A stretch of DNA of 64,000 nucleotides from NCBI RefSeq assembly GCF_036346595.1, contig NZ_CP107834.1, positions 4,650,001 through 4,714,000 of the forward strand, written 5' to 3'. The position numbers and the translations under genes were made by a program. Source of the stretch: Streptomyces sp. NBC_00525. GTDB lineage: Bacteria; Actinomycetota; Actinomycetes; Streptomycetales; Streptomycetaceae. Positions within the stretch are counted from its first letter, which is position 1. Every line of letters starts with the position of its first letter. Positions 25,461-33,560 of this stretch are shown here, piece by piece. The notes under the pieces were generated by a model that searched no databases, was not told the DNA's origin, and saw only the letters and a list, made by a program, of their open reading frames with translations.

Positions 25461-26450
25461 ATGAACCGTAAATCCATCGGTCGCGCGGCCCTCGCCGCGC
25501 TGCCGTTCCTGCTCGCGCTCGCCGTCGACCTGATCCTTTTCGCCACCTGCCGGGACCGGCTGCCCGAGCAGCTGGCCAGCCACTTCGTGGGCAACGGCCG
25601 GGCCGACGACTACGCCGGCCAGACCTCGTACGTCGTCCTCACCACGCTGGTCCTGCTCGGCATCGGCCTGCTGGCGGTGCTGATGGTGGCGCTGGGCACG
25701 TTCACCCGGCGGTCCTACCGGACGACCCTCGGCTTCATCTACGCCATGGCCGGGTTCCTCGGCTACCTCCTGGCCGCCCTGCTGCTGATCAACGTGGACG
25801 CCGTCGAGGACGCGCAGGGCCGGGGCCAGGACGTCACGTTCCCGCTGTGGCATCTGGCCGCCGCCCTCGGAGTGGGCGTGGCCGCCTACGGGCTCGGCCT
25901 CCTCGCGGCCGCGCTGCTGCCCGTACCGGAAGCGTCCGGGGACGACGGGCCGCAGGGCCGGGGGGAGGGGCCGCGCATCGCGCTGCGCCCCGGGGAGGTC
26001 GCCGGATGGGCCCGCAGCGCCGGGTCCTGGCCGCTGCCGCTCGCCGCGCTCCTGCTCCTGGGGACCGGAGTCCTCCTGGTGTTCACCTCGGGCTGGCCGA
26101 TCGCCGTGCCGGCCTTGGTGCTCGGGCTGCTGATCGCCGCCTTCGCCCGACCGCACGTGACCGTGGACCGGCGCGGAATCACCGTCTCCGGCCTGCTCCC
26201 CTGGCCCCGCGTCCGGGTCCCGCTGGACCGGATCGAGTCGGCCGCCAGCCGTGAGATGAAGCCGCTCGGCGACTACGGCGGCTGGGGCTACCGCGTCCGG
26301 CCCGGACGCACCGGAGTCATGATCCGCTCCGGCGAGGGCATCGTGGCCCGGCTGGCCGGCGGGCGGGACTTCGAGGTCACCGTGGACGACTCGGCGACCG
26401 CCGCGGCGCTCCTCAACACCCTGATCGACCAGCGCCGAACGGACCATTGA
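25461..26450 (+). CDS. DUF1648-domain membrane protein
   Basis: This 329-residue membrane protein has about five to six hydrophobic segments. The N-terminal third carries the DUF1648 pattern (a first helix followed by RLPEQLASHFVGNGRADDYA), which in Gram-positive bacteria occurs in SdpI-like and other envelope proteins. The C-terminal region (DRRGITVSGLLPWPRVRVPLDRIESAASREM) looks like a soluble PH-like sheet. ATG at 25461 follows GGGAGG at 25450-25455. Coupled to a GntR regulator gene downstream. Function unknown. Confidence 0.78.
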   Translation: MNRKSIGRAALAALPFLLALAVDLILFATCRDRLPEQLASHFVGNGRADDYAGQTSYVVLTTLVLLGIGLLAVLMVALGTFTRRSYRTTLGFIYAMAGFLGYLLAALLLINVDAVEDAQGRGQDVTFPLWHLAAALGVGVAAYGLGLLAAALLPVPEASGDDGPQGRGEGPRIALRPGEVAGWARSAGSWPLPLAALLLLGTGVLLVFTSGWPIAVPALVLGLLIAAFARPHVTVDRRGITVSGLLPWPRVRVPLDRIESAASREMKPLGDYGGWGYRVRPGRTGVMIRSGEGIVARLAGGRDFEVTVDDSATAAALLNTLIDQRRTDH

Positions 26451-26452
26451 CG

Positions 26453-26812
26453 ATGCTCTTCCGGGTCGATCCCACCTCCACCGTGCCGCTCGGGGACCAG
26501 ATCGCCGCCTGTGTGCGCCGCGCCGTGGCCGACGGCGCGGCGGCCCCCGGCGAGCGGCTGCCCGCCGCGCGGGTCCTGGCCGAATCACTCGGCGTCAACG
26601 TCCACACGGTGCTGCGCGGCTACCAGCGGCTGCGCGAGGAGGGCCTGATCGAACTGCGCCGGGGCCGGGGTGCCGCCATCGCCGACGGCGCCTCCCCGCA
26701 CCGCGCCCGCCTCCTCGAACGGGTCCGCGAGACGGTCGGCGAGGCGCGCGGCCTCGGCCTGACCCTGGACGAACTCCTGACCCTGGTGCGTACCGAATAC
26801 GGCGCCGGCTGA
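26453..26812 (+). CDS. GntR-family regulator, YtrA type
   Basis: This 119-residue protein is a bare GntR winged helix (FRVDPTSTVPLGDQIAACVRRAV ... LAESLGVNVHTVLRGYQRLREEGLIELRRGRG) plus a short dimerisation helix, the layout of the YtrA subfamily. It begins at ATG 26453, or at TTG 26447 overlapping the upstream stop. Regulators of this kind usually repress their own operon and often membrane or transporter genes. The inverted repeat at 25427-25449 is the obvious target. Confidence 0.87.
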   Translation: MLFRVDPTSTVPLGDQIAACVRRAVADGAAAPGERLPAARVLAESLGVNVHTVLRGYQRLREEGLIELRRGRGAAIADGASPHRARLLERVRETVGEARGLGLTLDELLTLVRTEYGAG

Positions 26813-26819
26813 CGGCGAC

Positions 26820-26846
26820 GGGCCGCCTCGTCCTGCGAGGCGGCCC
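26820..26846. terminator. Bidirectional terminator between GntR and snapalysin genes
   Basis: GGGCCGCCTCG (26820-26830) pairs with CGAGGCGGCCC (26836-26846) around TCCTG, between convergent genes. Confidence 0.78.
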
Positions 26847-26895
26847 ATCGGTGCGAGCGGTGCTTCCGGGAAGCGTGCTCCCCGGAAGCCTGCGG

Positions 26896-27558
26896 TCAGG
26901 AAGCGGTCTTGGTCAGCGTGGCCGCGAAGCCGTACTGCCACAGGTAGTTCACCCGGTTCCGCTCCGCGGCGTTCGGGTACGGGTTGGTGCAGGACGTGCC
27001 GGGACCGCCGCCCGACATCAGCTCGCTGCACGGACCCGAGTAGTGGTCCGGGAGACCCAGCACGTGGCCGGTCTCGTGGGCGGTGACGCGGGTCGAGTTG
27101 TACTGCCGGTTCTGCGCGTAGTCCAGGAGGATGTAGCCCCGCCCGTGGCCGTCCGTGCTCGCGTAGGAGCCGCGCGGGTCGCTGCCCTCGTAGTACGCGA
27201 AGTCGGCGTTCGAGCCCTCCTGGAGCCGGACGGTGGAGACCGAGCTGTTCCAGATCGATGCGCTGCTGGATATCTGGGAGCGGAAGCTCGGCGCGTTGGC
27301 GGCGCTGTAGACGACCGTGACGGCCAGGGCGTTCGGATGGGCCGCCCGCTTCTCCGCCACCGACTTCGCGACCGCCTCGAAGAACGCCTTGTTGCCCGCG
27401 GCGTTCTCCTGCGTACCGGACTTCGCCGTGTACGCCAGGTGGGCGGACGGGGCGGGGGCGGCCACCGGCGCGGCGATCGCGGGGGCGGTGCCCAGCGTGG
27501 CGGCGAGCGAGAGGCCGAGGCCGAAAACGGCCGACATGACGGTCCTGGGGTGTCTCAT
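26896..27558 (-). CDS. snpA: Snapalysin (small neutral metalloprotease)
   Basis: This secreted zinc endopeptidase of the M7 family has 220 residues including a signal peptide of about 29 residues ([20 protein letters not shown] ... AIAA) and a propeptide. The zinc site [11 protein letters not shown] gives His161, Glu162, His165 and Asp171, the third ligand being aspartate as in snapalysin. A Met-turn-like SELMSGG follows. Two cysteines (177, 190) may form a disulfide. ATG at 27558. A LysR-type activator gene is divergent, the classical snpA/snpR arrangement in Streptomyces. Confidence 0.92.
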   Translation of the reverse strand: MRHPRTVMSAVFGLGLSLAATLGTAPAIAAPVAAPAPSAHLAYTAKSGTQENAAGNKAFFEAVAKSVAEKRAAHPNALAVTVVYSAANAPSFRSQISSSASIWNSSVSTVRLQEGSNADFAYYEGSDPRGSYASTDGHGRGYILLDYAQNRQYNSTRVTAHETGHVLGLPDHYSGPCSELMSGGGPGTSCTNPYPNAAERNRVNYLWQYGFAATLTKTAS

Positions 27559-27673
27559 GTGGGGGGTCTCCTACCAGTTACCTGTCAGGGGAACCCGTCC
27601 GCTGATCGGACTCGGACGGGAGTGGTACGGAGAGAGTTTCGGGGAAGCGGAGCCCGCGCGGATGATGTCAGCC

Positions 27674-27696
27674 GGTGATAACGCGGCCCTATCACC
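27674..27696. promoter_or_regulatory. LysR-type operator between snpA and its regulator
   Basis: GGTGATA-N9-TATCACC is a perfect 7-bp inverted repeat containing the ATA-N9-TAT / T-N11-A pattern of LysR boxes. It lies 116 bp from snpA and 120 bp from the regulator start, in the middle of the 257-bp divergent promoter region. Confidence 0.85.
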
Positions 27697-27815
27697 TCCG
27701 TGCGCCCTTTTCGTGCACACCGGCTTTCCGGTTGCCCAACGCCCGGTGAATCGCCCGCCTTTGGCAGGGTTACGGCCCATGGTGCGGCCGGACGGGCCGC
27801 CCTAACCTCGGCAGC

Positions 27816-28760
27816 ATGGAGCTTGAGGTGAGACACCTCAGGGCGCTGTGCGCCATAGCCGACACCGGCAGCCTGCACCGGGCGGCCCGCACCCTGGGCG
27901 TGAGCCAGCCCGCACTCACCACCCAACTTCGCCGCATCGAGAACGCCGTGGGCGCCGAACTCTTCAGCCGCGAACGCACCGGCTGCCGTCCCACCCTCCT
28001 CGGCCGCGCCGTCCTCAGCCGCGCCCGCCCCCTCGTCGACGGCCTGTCCGCCCTGGTCAGCGACGCCAGGGCGGAAGTCGCCCACGCCGAGGGCCCCCGG
28101 CTGCGCATCGGCTGCACCGCGAGCCGGGTCATCGGCGGCTGGCTGCGCCGGCTGCGCCTGCGGCTGCCCGGCACGGACATCTCGCTGCGGGTGGACGTCT
28201 CCGCGCACGCCCTGCTCCGCGCGGTCGGCACCGGCGGGCTGGACGTCGCCTTCGTCCACGAGGTGGAGGGCTGTCCGCTCACCGTCCCGGACGGGCTGGA
28301 GCAGCGGGTCCTCGTGGAGCGCGAACCGCAGTTCGTCTCCATGGCCCGCGACCACCCCGCCGCCGCCCTGCCCGTCGTCGACCTGGCCGACCTGGCCGCC
28401 GACCGGTGGATGGTGGACCCCACGGTGGACGGTGAATGGGACGGGCTGCGCCGGATGTTCAGCGAGGCGGGCGTGGCACCCGTCGTGCTGCACGGCGACT
28501 ACCTCACCGCCGCCTCCCTCGTCGTGCTGGGCGAGGCGGTCGCCCCCTGCCAGCCGACCTCGGGCCCCCGCGACGACATGGCGATCCGCCCCCTGCGCGA
28601 CGACCCCCTCGCCGTACGGCTCCTGCTGGTCTCCCGGCCCGGCACGGACATGACCGCCGCCTACGAGGAACTGGAGGCGGCCTACCGGGAGGCGGCGCGG
28701 CGCGTGGCCGGATACCACCAGTGGCTGCTGCGCCACCGCAGCCCGCTCGCCCGCTCCTGA
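27816..28760 (+). CDS. snpR: LysR-family activator of snapalysin
   Basis: This 314-residue LysR regulator has an N-terminal winged helix-turn-helix (MELEVRHLRALCAIADTGSL ... ALTTQLRRIENAVGAELFSR) and a C-terminal effector fold with ADLAADRWMVDP. It is divergent from snapalysin with a perfect LysR box between them, so it most likely activates snpA and controls itself. ATG at 27816. The inducer is unknown. Confidence 0.9.
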   Translation: MELEVRHLRALCAIADTGSLHRAARTLGVSQPALTTQLRRIENAVGAELFSRERTGCRPTLLGRAVLSRARPLVDGLSALVSDARAEVAHAEGPRLRIGCTASRVIGGWLRRLRLRLPGTDISLRVDVSAHALLRAVGTGGLDVAFVHEVEGCPLTVPDGLEQRVLVEREPQFVSMARDHPAAALPVVDLADLAADRWMVDPTVDGEWDGLRRMFSEAGVAPVVLHGDYLTAASLVVLGEAVAPCQPTSGPRDDMAIRPLRDDPLAVRLLLVSRPGTDMTAAYEELEAAYREAARRVAGYHQWLLRHRSPLARS

Positions 28761-28846
28761 CCCCTGGTGGGAGTTCCCGGTTCCGGCGGATTCAGCCGAG
28801 AGCGTGGCCGGTTCCGCACCGGCCCGGTACGGGGCAGAGTCGTCCC

Positions 28847-29860
28847 ATGAGGCTTCTGATGCTGGGCGGTACGCAGTTCGTCGGACGGGCCGTCACCGAG
28901 GCGGCCCTCGCGCGGGGCTGGGAGGTCACGGTCTTCCACCGCGGCCACCACGCGCCCCCGCCCGGTACGGCCGAACTCATCGGCGACCGCACCGCCGGGG
29001 ACGGCCTGGCCGCGCTCGCCGTCGCCGGGGCGCCGGACGGCGGGGGCCACTCCTGGGACCTCGTCGTGGACACCTGGAGCGGTGCGCCCTCCGCGGTACG
29101 GGACGCGGCCCGGCTGCTTGCCGCACGGGCCGCCCGGTACACCTACATATCCAGCCGTTCCGTGTACGACTATCCGGCGCCGGCCGGTCTCACCGAGGAC
29201 GGCCCGCTGGTCGGGGGCGCCTCGCCGGACGCCGGGGACGGCGAGTCGTACGCGCTGGCCAAGCGCGGCGGCGAACTGGCCGCGCTGGACGCCTTCGGCG
29301 ACCGGGCCCTCCTCGCCAGGGCCGGGCTGATCCTCGGCCCCTGGGAGAACATCGGCCGGCTGCCCTGGTGGCTGAACCGGATCGCCCGCGGCGGCCCGGT
29401 CCTGGCCCCCGGCACCCCGGACACCGACATCCAGTACATCGACGTGCGCGACCTCGCCGACTGGGTGCTCGACGCGGCGGAACGCGGGCTGCACGGCGCG
29501 TACAACCTGGTCAGCAGGCCGGGCCACACCACCATGGGCGGACTGCTCGACGCCTGTGTGCGCGCCACCGGCTCCGGCGCCGAGCTGCGCTGGACCCCGG
29601 CGGAGACGATCCTCGCGGCGGGCGTCGAACCGTGGACCGACCTGCCCGTGTGGCTGCCGCCGGGGGAGCTGTACGACACCCTCCACCAGGGCGATGTCGG
29701 CCTGGCGTACGCGGCCGGGCTGCGCTGCCGCCCGGTGGCGGAGACCGTCGCCGACACCTGGACCTGGCTGTGCGGACTGGGCGGCACGGCACCCCACCGC
29801 CCGGACCGCCCGGCCACCGGCCTCGACCCGGAGACGGAGGCGAAGCTTCTGGCCGGTTAG
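28847..29860 (+). CDS. NAD-dependent epimerase/reductase-like protein
   Basis: This 337-residue Rossmann protein has the nucleotide motif LMLGGTQFVGRAV (GGTxxxG) at residues 6-16. A YTYISSRSVYDYP segment follows, and a YALAKRGGE segment with the Lys typical of extended SDRs. This subgroup includes sugar epimerase-like reductases and isoflavone-reductase-type proteins. The substrate cannot be told. ATG at 28847. It stands alone between the LysR gene and a DUF952 gene. Confidence 0.8.
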   Translation: MRLLMLGGTQFVGRAVTEAALARGWEVTVFHRGHHAPPPGTAELIGDRTAGDGLAALAVAGAPDGGGHSWDLVVDTWSGAPSAVRDAARLLAARAARYTYISSRSVYDYPAPAGLTEDGPLVGGASPDAGDGESYALAKRGGELAALDAFGDRALLARAGLILGPWENIGRLPWWLNRIARGGPVLAPGTPDTDIQYIDVRDLADWVLDAAERGLHGAYNLVSRPGHTTMGGLLDACVRATGSGAELRWTPAETILAAGVEPWTDLPVWLPPGELYDTLHQGDVGLAYAAGLRCRPVAETVADTWTWLCGLGGTAPHRPDRPATGLDPETEAKLLAG

Positions 29861-29955
29861 GGGGTGTCGTCCCCGGCGGCCGGGGACGCGCCGACGCGGT
29901 CAGGAGTTATCCACAGGGCCCGGCCCGGTGGCCGCCGCCGCGTTAGCCTCGGGCC

Positions 29956-30312
29956 ATGGCTGAACTGCTGCACATCACCGAAGGCCCGCTCTGGGAGGCG
30001 GCCCGCGGGATCGGGACGTACGAGATGTCCACCCGCGGCCGCACCCTGCACGAGGAGGGCTTCATCCACTGCTCGCTGCCCCACCAACTGCCCGCCGTGG
30101 CCGAGGCGCTGTACGGCGCGGGAAGCCGGCCCGCAGCCGCGGAGCAGGACCTGGTGGTGCTCGTCATCGACTCCGACCGGCTCACCGCCCCGGTGCGGTA
30201 CGAGCCCGGCGAACCCGGCGGCGAGGACTTCCCCCACCTGTACGGGCCCCTCCCGGTCGACGCGGTCGTGGACGTGCGCCCCTGGCGGCCCGAGGGAGGC
30301 GCCCGCGCATGA
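29956..30312 (+). CDS. DUF952 family protein
   Basis: This 118-residue cytosolic protein has the DUF952 pattern: LLHITEGPLWEAA at the start, EGFIHCSLPHQLPAVAEALYG, and FPHLYGPLPVDAVVDVRPW at the end. The fold is related to ADP-ribosyltransferase-like glutathione/tRNA phosphotransferase families, but no activity is established. ATG at 29956. Its stop overlaps the next start by 4 bp (ATGA), so it is cotranslated with the NmrA-like oxidoreductase. Confidence 0.85.
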   Translation: MAELLHITEGPLWEAARGIGTYEMSTRGRTLHEEGFIHCSLPHQLPAVAEALYGAGSRPAAAEQDLVVLVIDSDRLTAPVRYEPGEPGGEDFPHLYGPLPVDAVVDVRPWRPEGGARA

Positions 30313-31235
30313 GCCCCGCCCCCGACACCCCGTCCCGGACGGTCACCGGCGGCCCCCTCACCGCTGTCACCGGCGCGAGCGGCGCCCTCGGCGGCCGGGT
30401 CGCCGCCCGGCTGGCCCGCGCCGGAGTCCCCGTCCGGCTGCTCGGCCGCGACCCCTCCCGGCTGCCCGACCTCCCCGGCGCCGACCCCGCGCCGCCCGCC
30501 CCCTACGGCGACGGCGAGGCCATGCGCCGCGCCCTGGCCGGGGCCCACACCCTGTTCCTCGTCTCGGCGCACGAGAGCCCCGACCGGGTCCACGAGCACA
30601 CGACGGCGGTGGACGCGGCGGTCGCCGTCGGCGTCGAACGCATCGTCTACCTCTCCTTCCTGGGCGCCGCCCCCGACGCCACGTTCACCTTCGCCCGCGA
30701 CCACTGGCAGACCGAGGCGCACATCCGGACCACCGACGTCCGGTACACCTTCCTGCGCGACAGCTGGTATCTCGCCGGGCTTCCCGCCATGACCGGCGCC
30801 GACGGAGTGCTGCGCGGCCCCGCCGGTGACGGCCGGGTCGCCGCAGTGGCCCACGAGGACATCGCGGACGCCGCCACCGCCGTCCTCCTCGCCGGCACCG
30901 ACGCCACCGGTCCCTCGCACGACGGACGCACCTACGACCTGACCGGCCCCGAGGCGTTCACCCTCGCCGAGGCCGCCGAGGAGCTCAGCCGGGTCACCGG
31001 ACGGACCGTCACCTACGAGCCCGAGACCCGCGAGGAGGCGTACGCGTCCCGGCAGCACTACGGGGCCGCCGACTGGGAGGTGGCCGGCTGGGTCACCTCG
31101 TACGAGGCCATCGCGGCCGGCGAGATGGCCACCGTCTCGGACGCCGTACCGACCCTCACCGGCCGCCCCGCCATGGACCTGGCCACCTATCTGCGCGAAC
31201 ACCCCGACAGCTACCGCCATCTGCTCCGGGACTGA
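30309..31235 (+). CDS. NmrA-like NAD(P)H-binding protein (QorB/YtfG-like)
   Basis: This 308-residue atypical SDR of the NmrA type has the cofactor motif AVTGASGALGGRVAARLARAG. It lacks the catalytic YxxxK, as usual for this group. The best-known relative is quinone oxidoreductase 2 of E. coli. It overlaps the DUF952 gene and is followed 4 bp later by the nucleotidyltransferase-like gene, so the three form one operon. Confidence 0.82.
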   Translation: MSPAPDTPSRTVTGGPLTAVTGASGALGGRVAARLARAGVPVRLLGRDPSRLPDLPGADPAPPAPYGDGEAMRRALAGAHTLFLVSAHESPDRVHEHTTAVDAAVAVGVERIVYLSFLGAAPDATFTFARDHWQTEAHIRTTDVRYTFLRDSWYLAGLPAMTGADGVLRGPAGDGRVAAVAHEDIADAATAVLLAGTDATGPSHDGRTYDLTGPEAFTLAEAAEELSRVTGRTVTYEPETREEAYASRQHYGAADWEVAGWVTSYEAIAAGEMATVSDAVPTLTGRPAMDLATYLREHPDSYRHLLRD

Positions 31236-31239
31236 CCCG

Positions 31240-31863
31240 GTGCGCACGGAGACCCCCTGGGGCCCCTGGGACCCGCCGCCGCTCGCCGAGGCCGTCCGTC
31301 TGCTCACGGCGCTGCGCTCGCCGTGGTGGATCGCCGGCGGGTACGCGGTCGAGCTGGCGGTGGGCCGTGCCTTCCGGGACCACGGCGACATCGACGTGCT
31401 CGTGCCGCGCGACGCCCAGGCGGAGGTGCGGCGGGTCCTGCCCGGCTGGGACTGGTGGGCCGCCGACCCGCCCGGCACACTGCGGCCCTGGCACCCCGGT
31501 GAGACGCTGCCCGCCGCCGTCCACGACCTCTGGTGCCGGCCGGGCCCGGACGAGCCGTGGCGCCTGCAGTTCATGCTGGACGAGGTGGCCGGCGGGGACT
31601 GGGTCTACCGCCGCGACCCCCGCGTCCGCCTCCCGCTTGCCCGGCTCGGCCGGGTATCGGACGAGGGCATCCCCTACCTCGCCCCCGAGGTCCAGCTGCT
31701 CTACAAGTCCAGGTCCCGGCGCCCCAAGGACGAGCGGGACTTCGAGGAGGCGCTGCCGGCCCTGGACGACCACGCCCGCGCCTGGCTGACGGAGACGATC
31801 ACCCTGACGGAGAGCGCGGCCCACCCGTGGGCGGCACGGCTGCGGGCACTGCCGGCGGGCTGA
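31240..31863 (+). CDS. Nucleotidyltransferase-fold protein, aminoglycoside adenylyltransferase-like
   Basis: This 207-residue protein has the pattern WWIAGGYAVELAVGRAFRDHGDIDVLVPR: the glycine turn and the DIDV aspartates of a nucleotidyltransferase, as in ANT(2'')-type aminoglycoside adenylyltransferases. A later YLAPEVQLLYKSRSRRPKDERDFEEALP segment is also typical. Many chromosomal members confer no resistance, so this name should not be read as a resistance call. GTG at 31240. Last gene of a three-gene operon. Confidence 0.75.
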   Translation: MRTETPWGPWDPPPLAEAVRLLTALRSPWWIAGGYAVELAVGRAFRDHGDIDVLVPRDAQAEVRRVLPGWDWWAADPPGTLRPWHPGETLPAAVHDLWCRPGPDEPWRLQFMLDEVAGGDWVYRRDPRVRLPLARLGRVSDEGIPYLAPEVQLLYKSRSRRPKDERDFEEALPALDDHARAWLTETITLTESAAHPWAARLRALPAG

Positions 31864-32221
31864 GCCCAGCGGGCCGCCGCCGTCCGACAGGTGTCGGTAG
31901 AGCGGCGCCGACACGGCGTACGACCTCATACCCCTTCGACACAGGGCTCGGCCCACGCAATGCGTGCGGTGACACTTCGGTGACCTCGTCGGTCGCTCGG
32001 GAATCCGGTCGCGGGAGGGGCACGTAGCCAGGACTCCGCGAAATCCGCAAGGGCATACGCAAAGCGGTCACATCGCGATTAAAGGAATAACTGCCGCCAT
32101 TGTTGGGGCAGTTGATGTACACTCAAGCGTTATCGCGGGGGGCGGTCCGTCAATGCGGCCTTCAATCAATTCGCCTCGTGATGCACACGCATGCCCGCAA
32201 TTCCAAACGAGAGGTGCAACT
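31864..32221 (+). other. AT-richer intergenic region before the secreted-protein gene
   Basis: GC falls visibly here compared with the flanks. I see no gene. An inverted repeat AACTGCC (32089-32095) / GGCAGTT (32107-32113) and a TACACT hexamer at 32118-32123 lie about 100-130 bp before the next start and may be operator and -10. GAGAGG at 32206-32211 is the ribosome site for the gene at 32222. Confidence 0.5.
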
Positions 32222-32659
32222 GTGCATAAGTTCGGAACCCGTAAAACTTGGAAGCGAGTCGGTATGGTTGCTTCCGTCGCGACCCTCCCGTTGGCCCTCG
32301 CAAGCCCTGCCTGGGCTGTCGTGAAGTACTCATACATAACGGGTGGAGTCGCCGGCTTCACCTCGAAGTATGTGACCGATGATGGGGGTACCGGCCCGAA
32401 CAAGGTCGACTTCACCGGATGCCATACGGGCTCGGGCGTGACGAAGAGTGTGACTGTTCAGTTGCGACGTGCTGTCATCGGACCCGACACCGGATTCGAC
32501 AAGAAGACCTACACGGCATGCTTCAAGGGCGGAACCTCGTCCGGCGAGTGGGGTGCCGGAAGCGAAGGTCACGACTACTACTTCCGTATTACCGAGGTCG
32601 GTGGCAGTTCGGTAGTGGGCCCGACGATCAGCGTTGATACGACCCGTATGTCTTTCTGA
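32222..32659 (+). CDS. Small secreted protein of unknown function
   Basis: This 145-residue precursor has a clear Sec signal peptide: basic start VHKFGTRKTWKR, hydrophobic core MVASVATLPLALA, cleavage after SPAWA near residue 29. The mature part (about 115 residues) is rich in Gly, Thr, Ser and Tyr, probably beta-structured, with two cysteines (GCHTG, TACFKG) that may form a disulfide. GTG at 32222 has GAGAGG upstream. Codon use is less GC-biased than the neighbours. A terminator follows, then an ABC exporter operon. I do not recognise the family; a secreted bacteriocin-like or surface protein is possible. Confidence 0.72.
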   Translation: MHKFGTRKTWKRVGMVASVATLPLALASPAWAVVKYSYITGGVAGFTSKYVTDDGGTGPNKVDFTGCHTGSGVTKSVTVQLRRAVIGPDTGFDKKTYTACFKGGTSSGEWGAGSEGHDYYFRITEVGGSSVVGPTISVDTTRMSF

Positions 32660-32718
32660 GGGCTGTCCGTCAGGAATCGCGGGTCAGTCCATAGGTGACA
32701 CTGGATTCTGAATGCCTG

Positions 32719-32757
32719 GGTGGAGACCTGAAACGCAGGTCTCCACCTGCCTCTTTT
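32719..32757 (+). terminator. Strong terminator between secreted-protein and ABC genes
   Basis: GGTGGAGACCTG (32719-32730) pairs perfectly with CAGGTCTCCACC (32736-32747) around AAACG and is followed by TGCCTCTTTTT. It is one of the few hairpins here with a real T run. Confidence 0.88.
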
Positions 32758-32801
32758 TGAAACAGAGAGAGGCACCCCACACTGAAACACCAAGGTGTCG
32801 C

Positions 32802-33560
32802 ATGCCCATTTCGATGTTCGAGTGTTCCTTCTCCTATCGGCGTAGACGCCCGGTACTGCGTGATCTCAGCTATACGCTGCCGCCTGGGCGCACCGTGCTT
32901 CTGGGGCCGAACGGAGCGGGAAAAAGTACCCTGTTGGGCTTGTGTGCATCTGCGCTGCGTCCTGACTCCGGTTCAGTCACCTATGGCGGCCTGAGCACTG
33001 GCCGGCGTCGCGCGCTGCCCGCGTTCCGTAGGCGTGTGGCGTGGATGCCTCAGCAGGTGGAGCAGGTGCCGGGGCTCACGGCCCGGGATCAGGTCGCGTA
33101 CTCCGGCTGGCTCAAGGGGATGTCCCGGCGCGAGGCGTGGCGTGAAGCTCTCCGAGCCCTGCGTCGCGTGGAGTTGGCCGATCGGGCGGATGACAAGGTG
33201 CAGGAGCTCTCCGGAGGGCAGCAGCGGCGCGTCGCAGTGGCTCAGGCCCTCGTGCATGACGCGGAGGTCCTTCTCCTCGATGAGCCGACAGCGGGCATGG
33301 ATCCCCGGCAGCGGCAGGTCTTCCACCAGATTCTCGCCGATCTGTCGAAGGAGGTGCACATTGTTCTCTCCACTCACGACACCTCCGACATCGCCAACTC
33401 GTACGAGTCGGTCGTGGTCCTGTTGGACGGGCAGGTGCGTTTCTCGGGGACGGTGATGGACTTCCTTTCCCATGCGAGCGCGACGGCGGCATCCGACGAG
33501 CAGCGTGCCACCTCCGCCTATCAGGCCTTCACCGAGATCGATGGGGCGATCTCGTGGTGA
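32802..33560 (+). CDS. ABC transporter ATP-binding protein
   Basis: This 252-residue ATPase is of the ABC-2/exporter type: Walker A GPNGAGKST near residue 38, Q loop WMPQQVEQV, signature LSGGQQRRVAVAQAL, Walker B VLLLDEPTAGMDP, and H loop STHD. ATG at 32802 with AAGGTG upstream. Its stop overlaps the next gene by 4 bp. Together with the two membrane proteins it should form an exporter or immunity pump, possibly linked to the secreted protein encoded just upstream. Confidence 0.9.
   Translation: MPISMFECSFSYRRRRPVLRDLSYTLPPGRTVLLGPNGAGKSTLLGLCASALRPDSGSVTYGGLSTGRRRALPAFRRRVAWMPQQVEQVPGLTARDQVAYSGWLKGMSRREAWREALRALRRVELADRADDKVQELSGGQQRRVAVAQALVHDAEVLLLDEPTAGMDPRQRQVFHQILADLSKEVHIVLSTHDTSDIANSYESVVVLLDGQVRFSGTVMDFLSHASATAASDEQRATSAYQAFTEIDGAISW

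Noticed and set aside
31240..31863. Aminoglycoside resistance gene
   Set aside because: The nucleotidyltransferase motif is present, but chromosomal homologues in Streptomyces are common without resistance, so I kept only the fold-level name.
32222..32659. Secreted protein as a lactococcin 972-type bacteriocin
   Set aside because: Secretion signal and nearby ABC genes would fit, but the mature part is longer and I could not see the tryptophan/glycine/histidine pattern of that family, so I left it unassigned.
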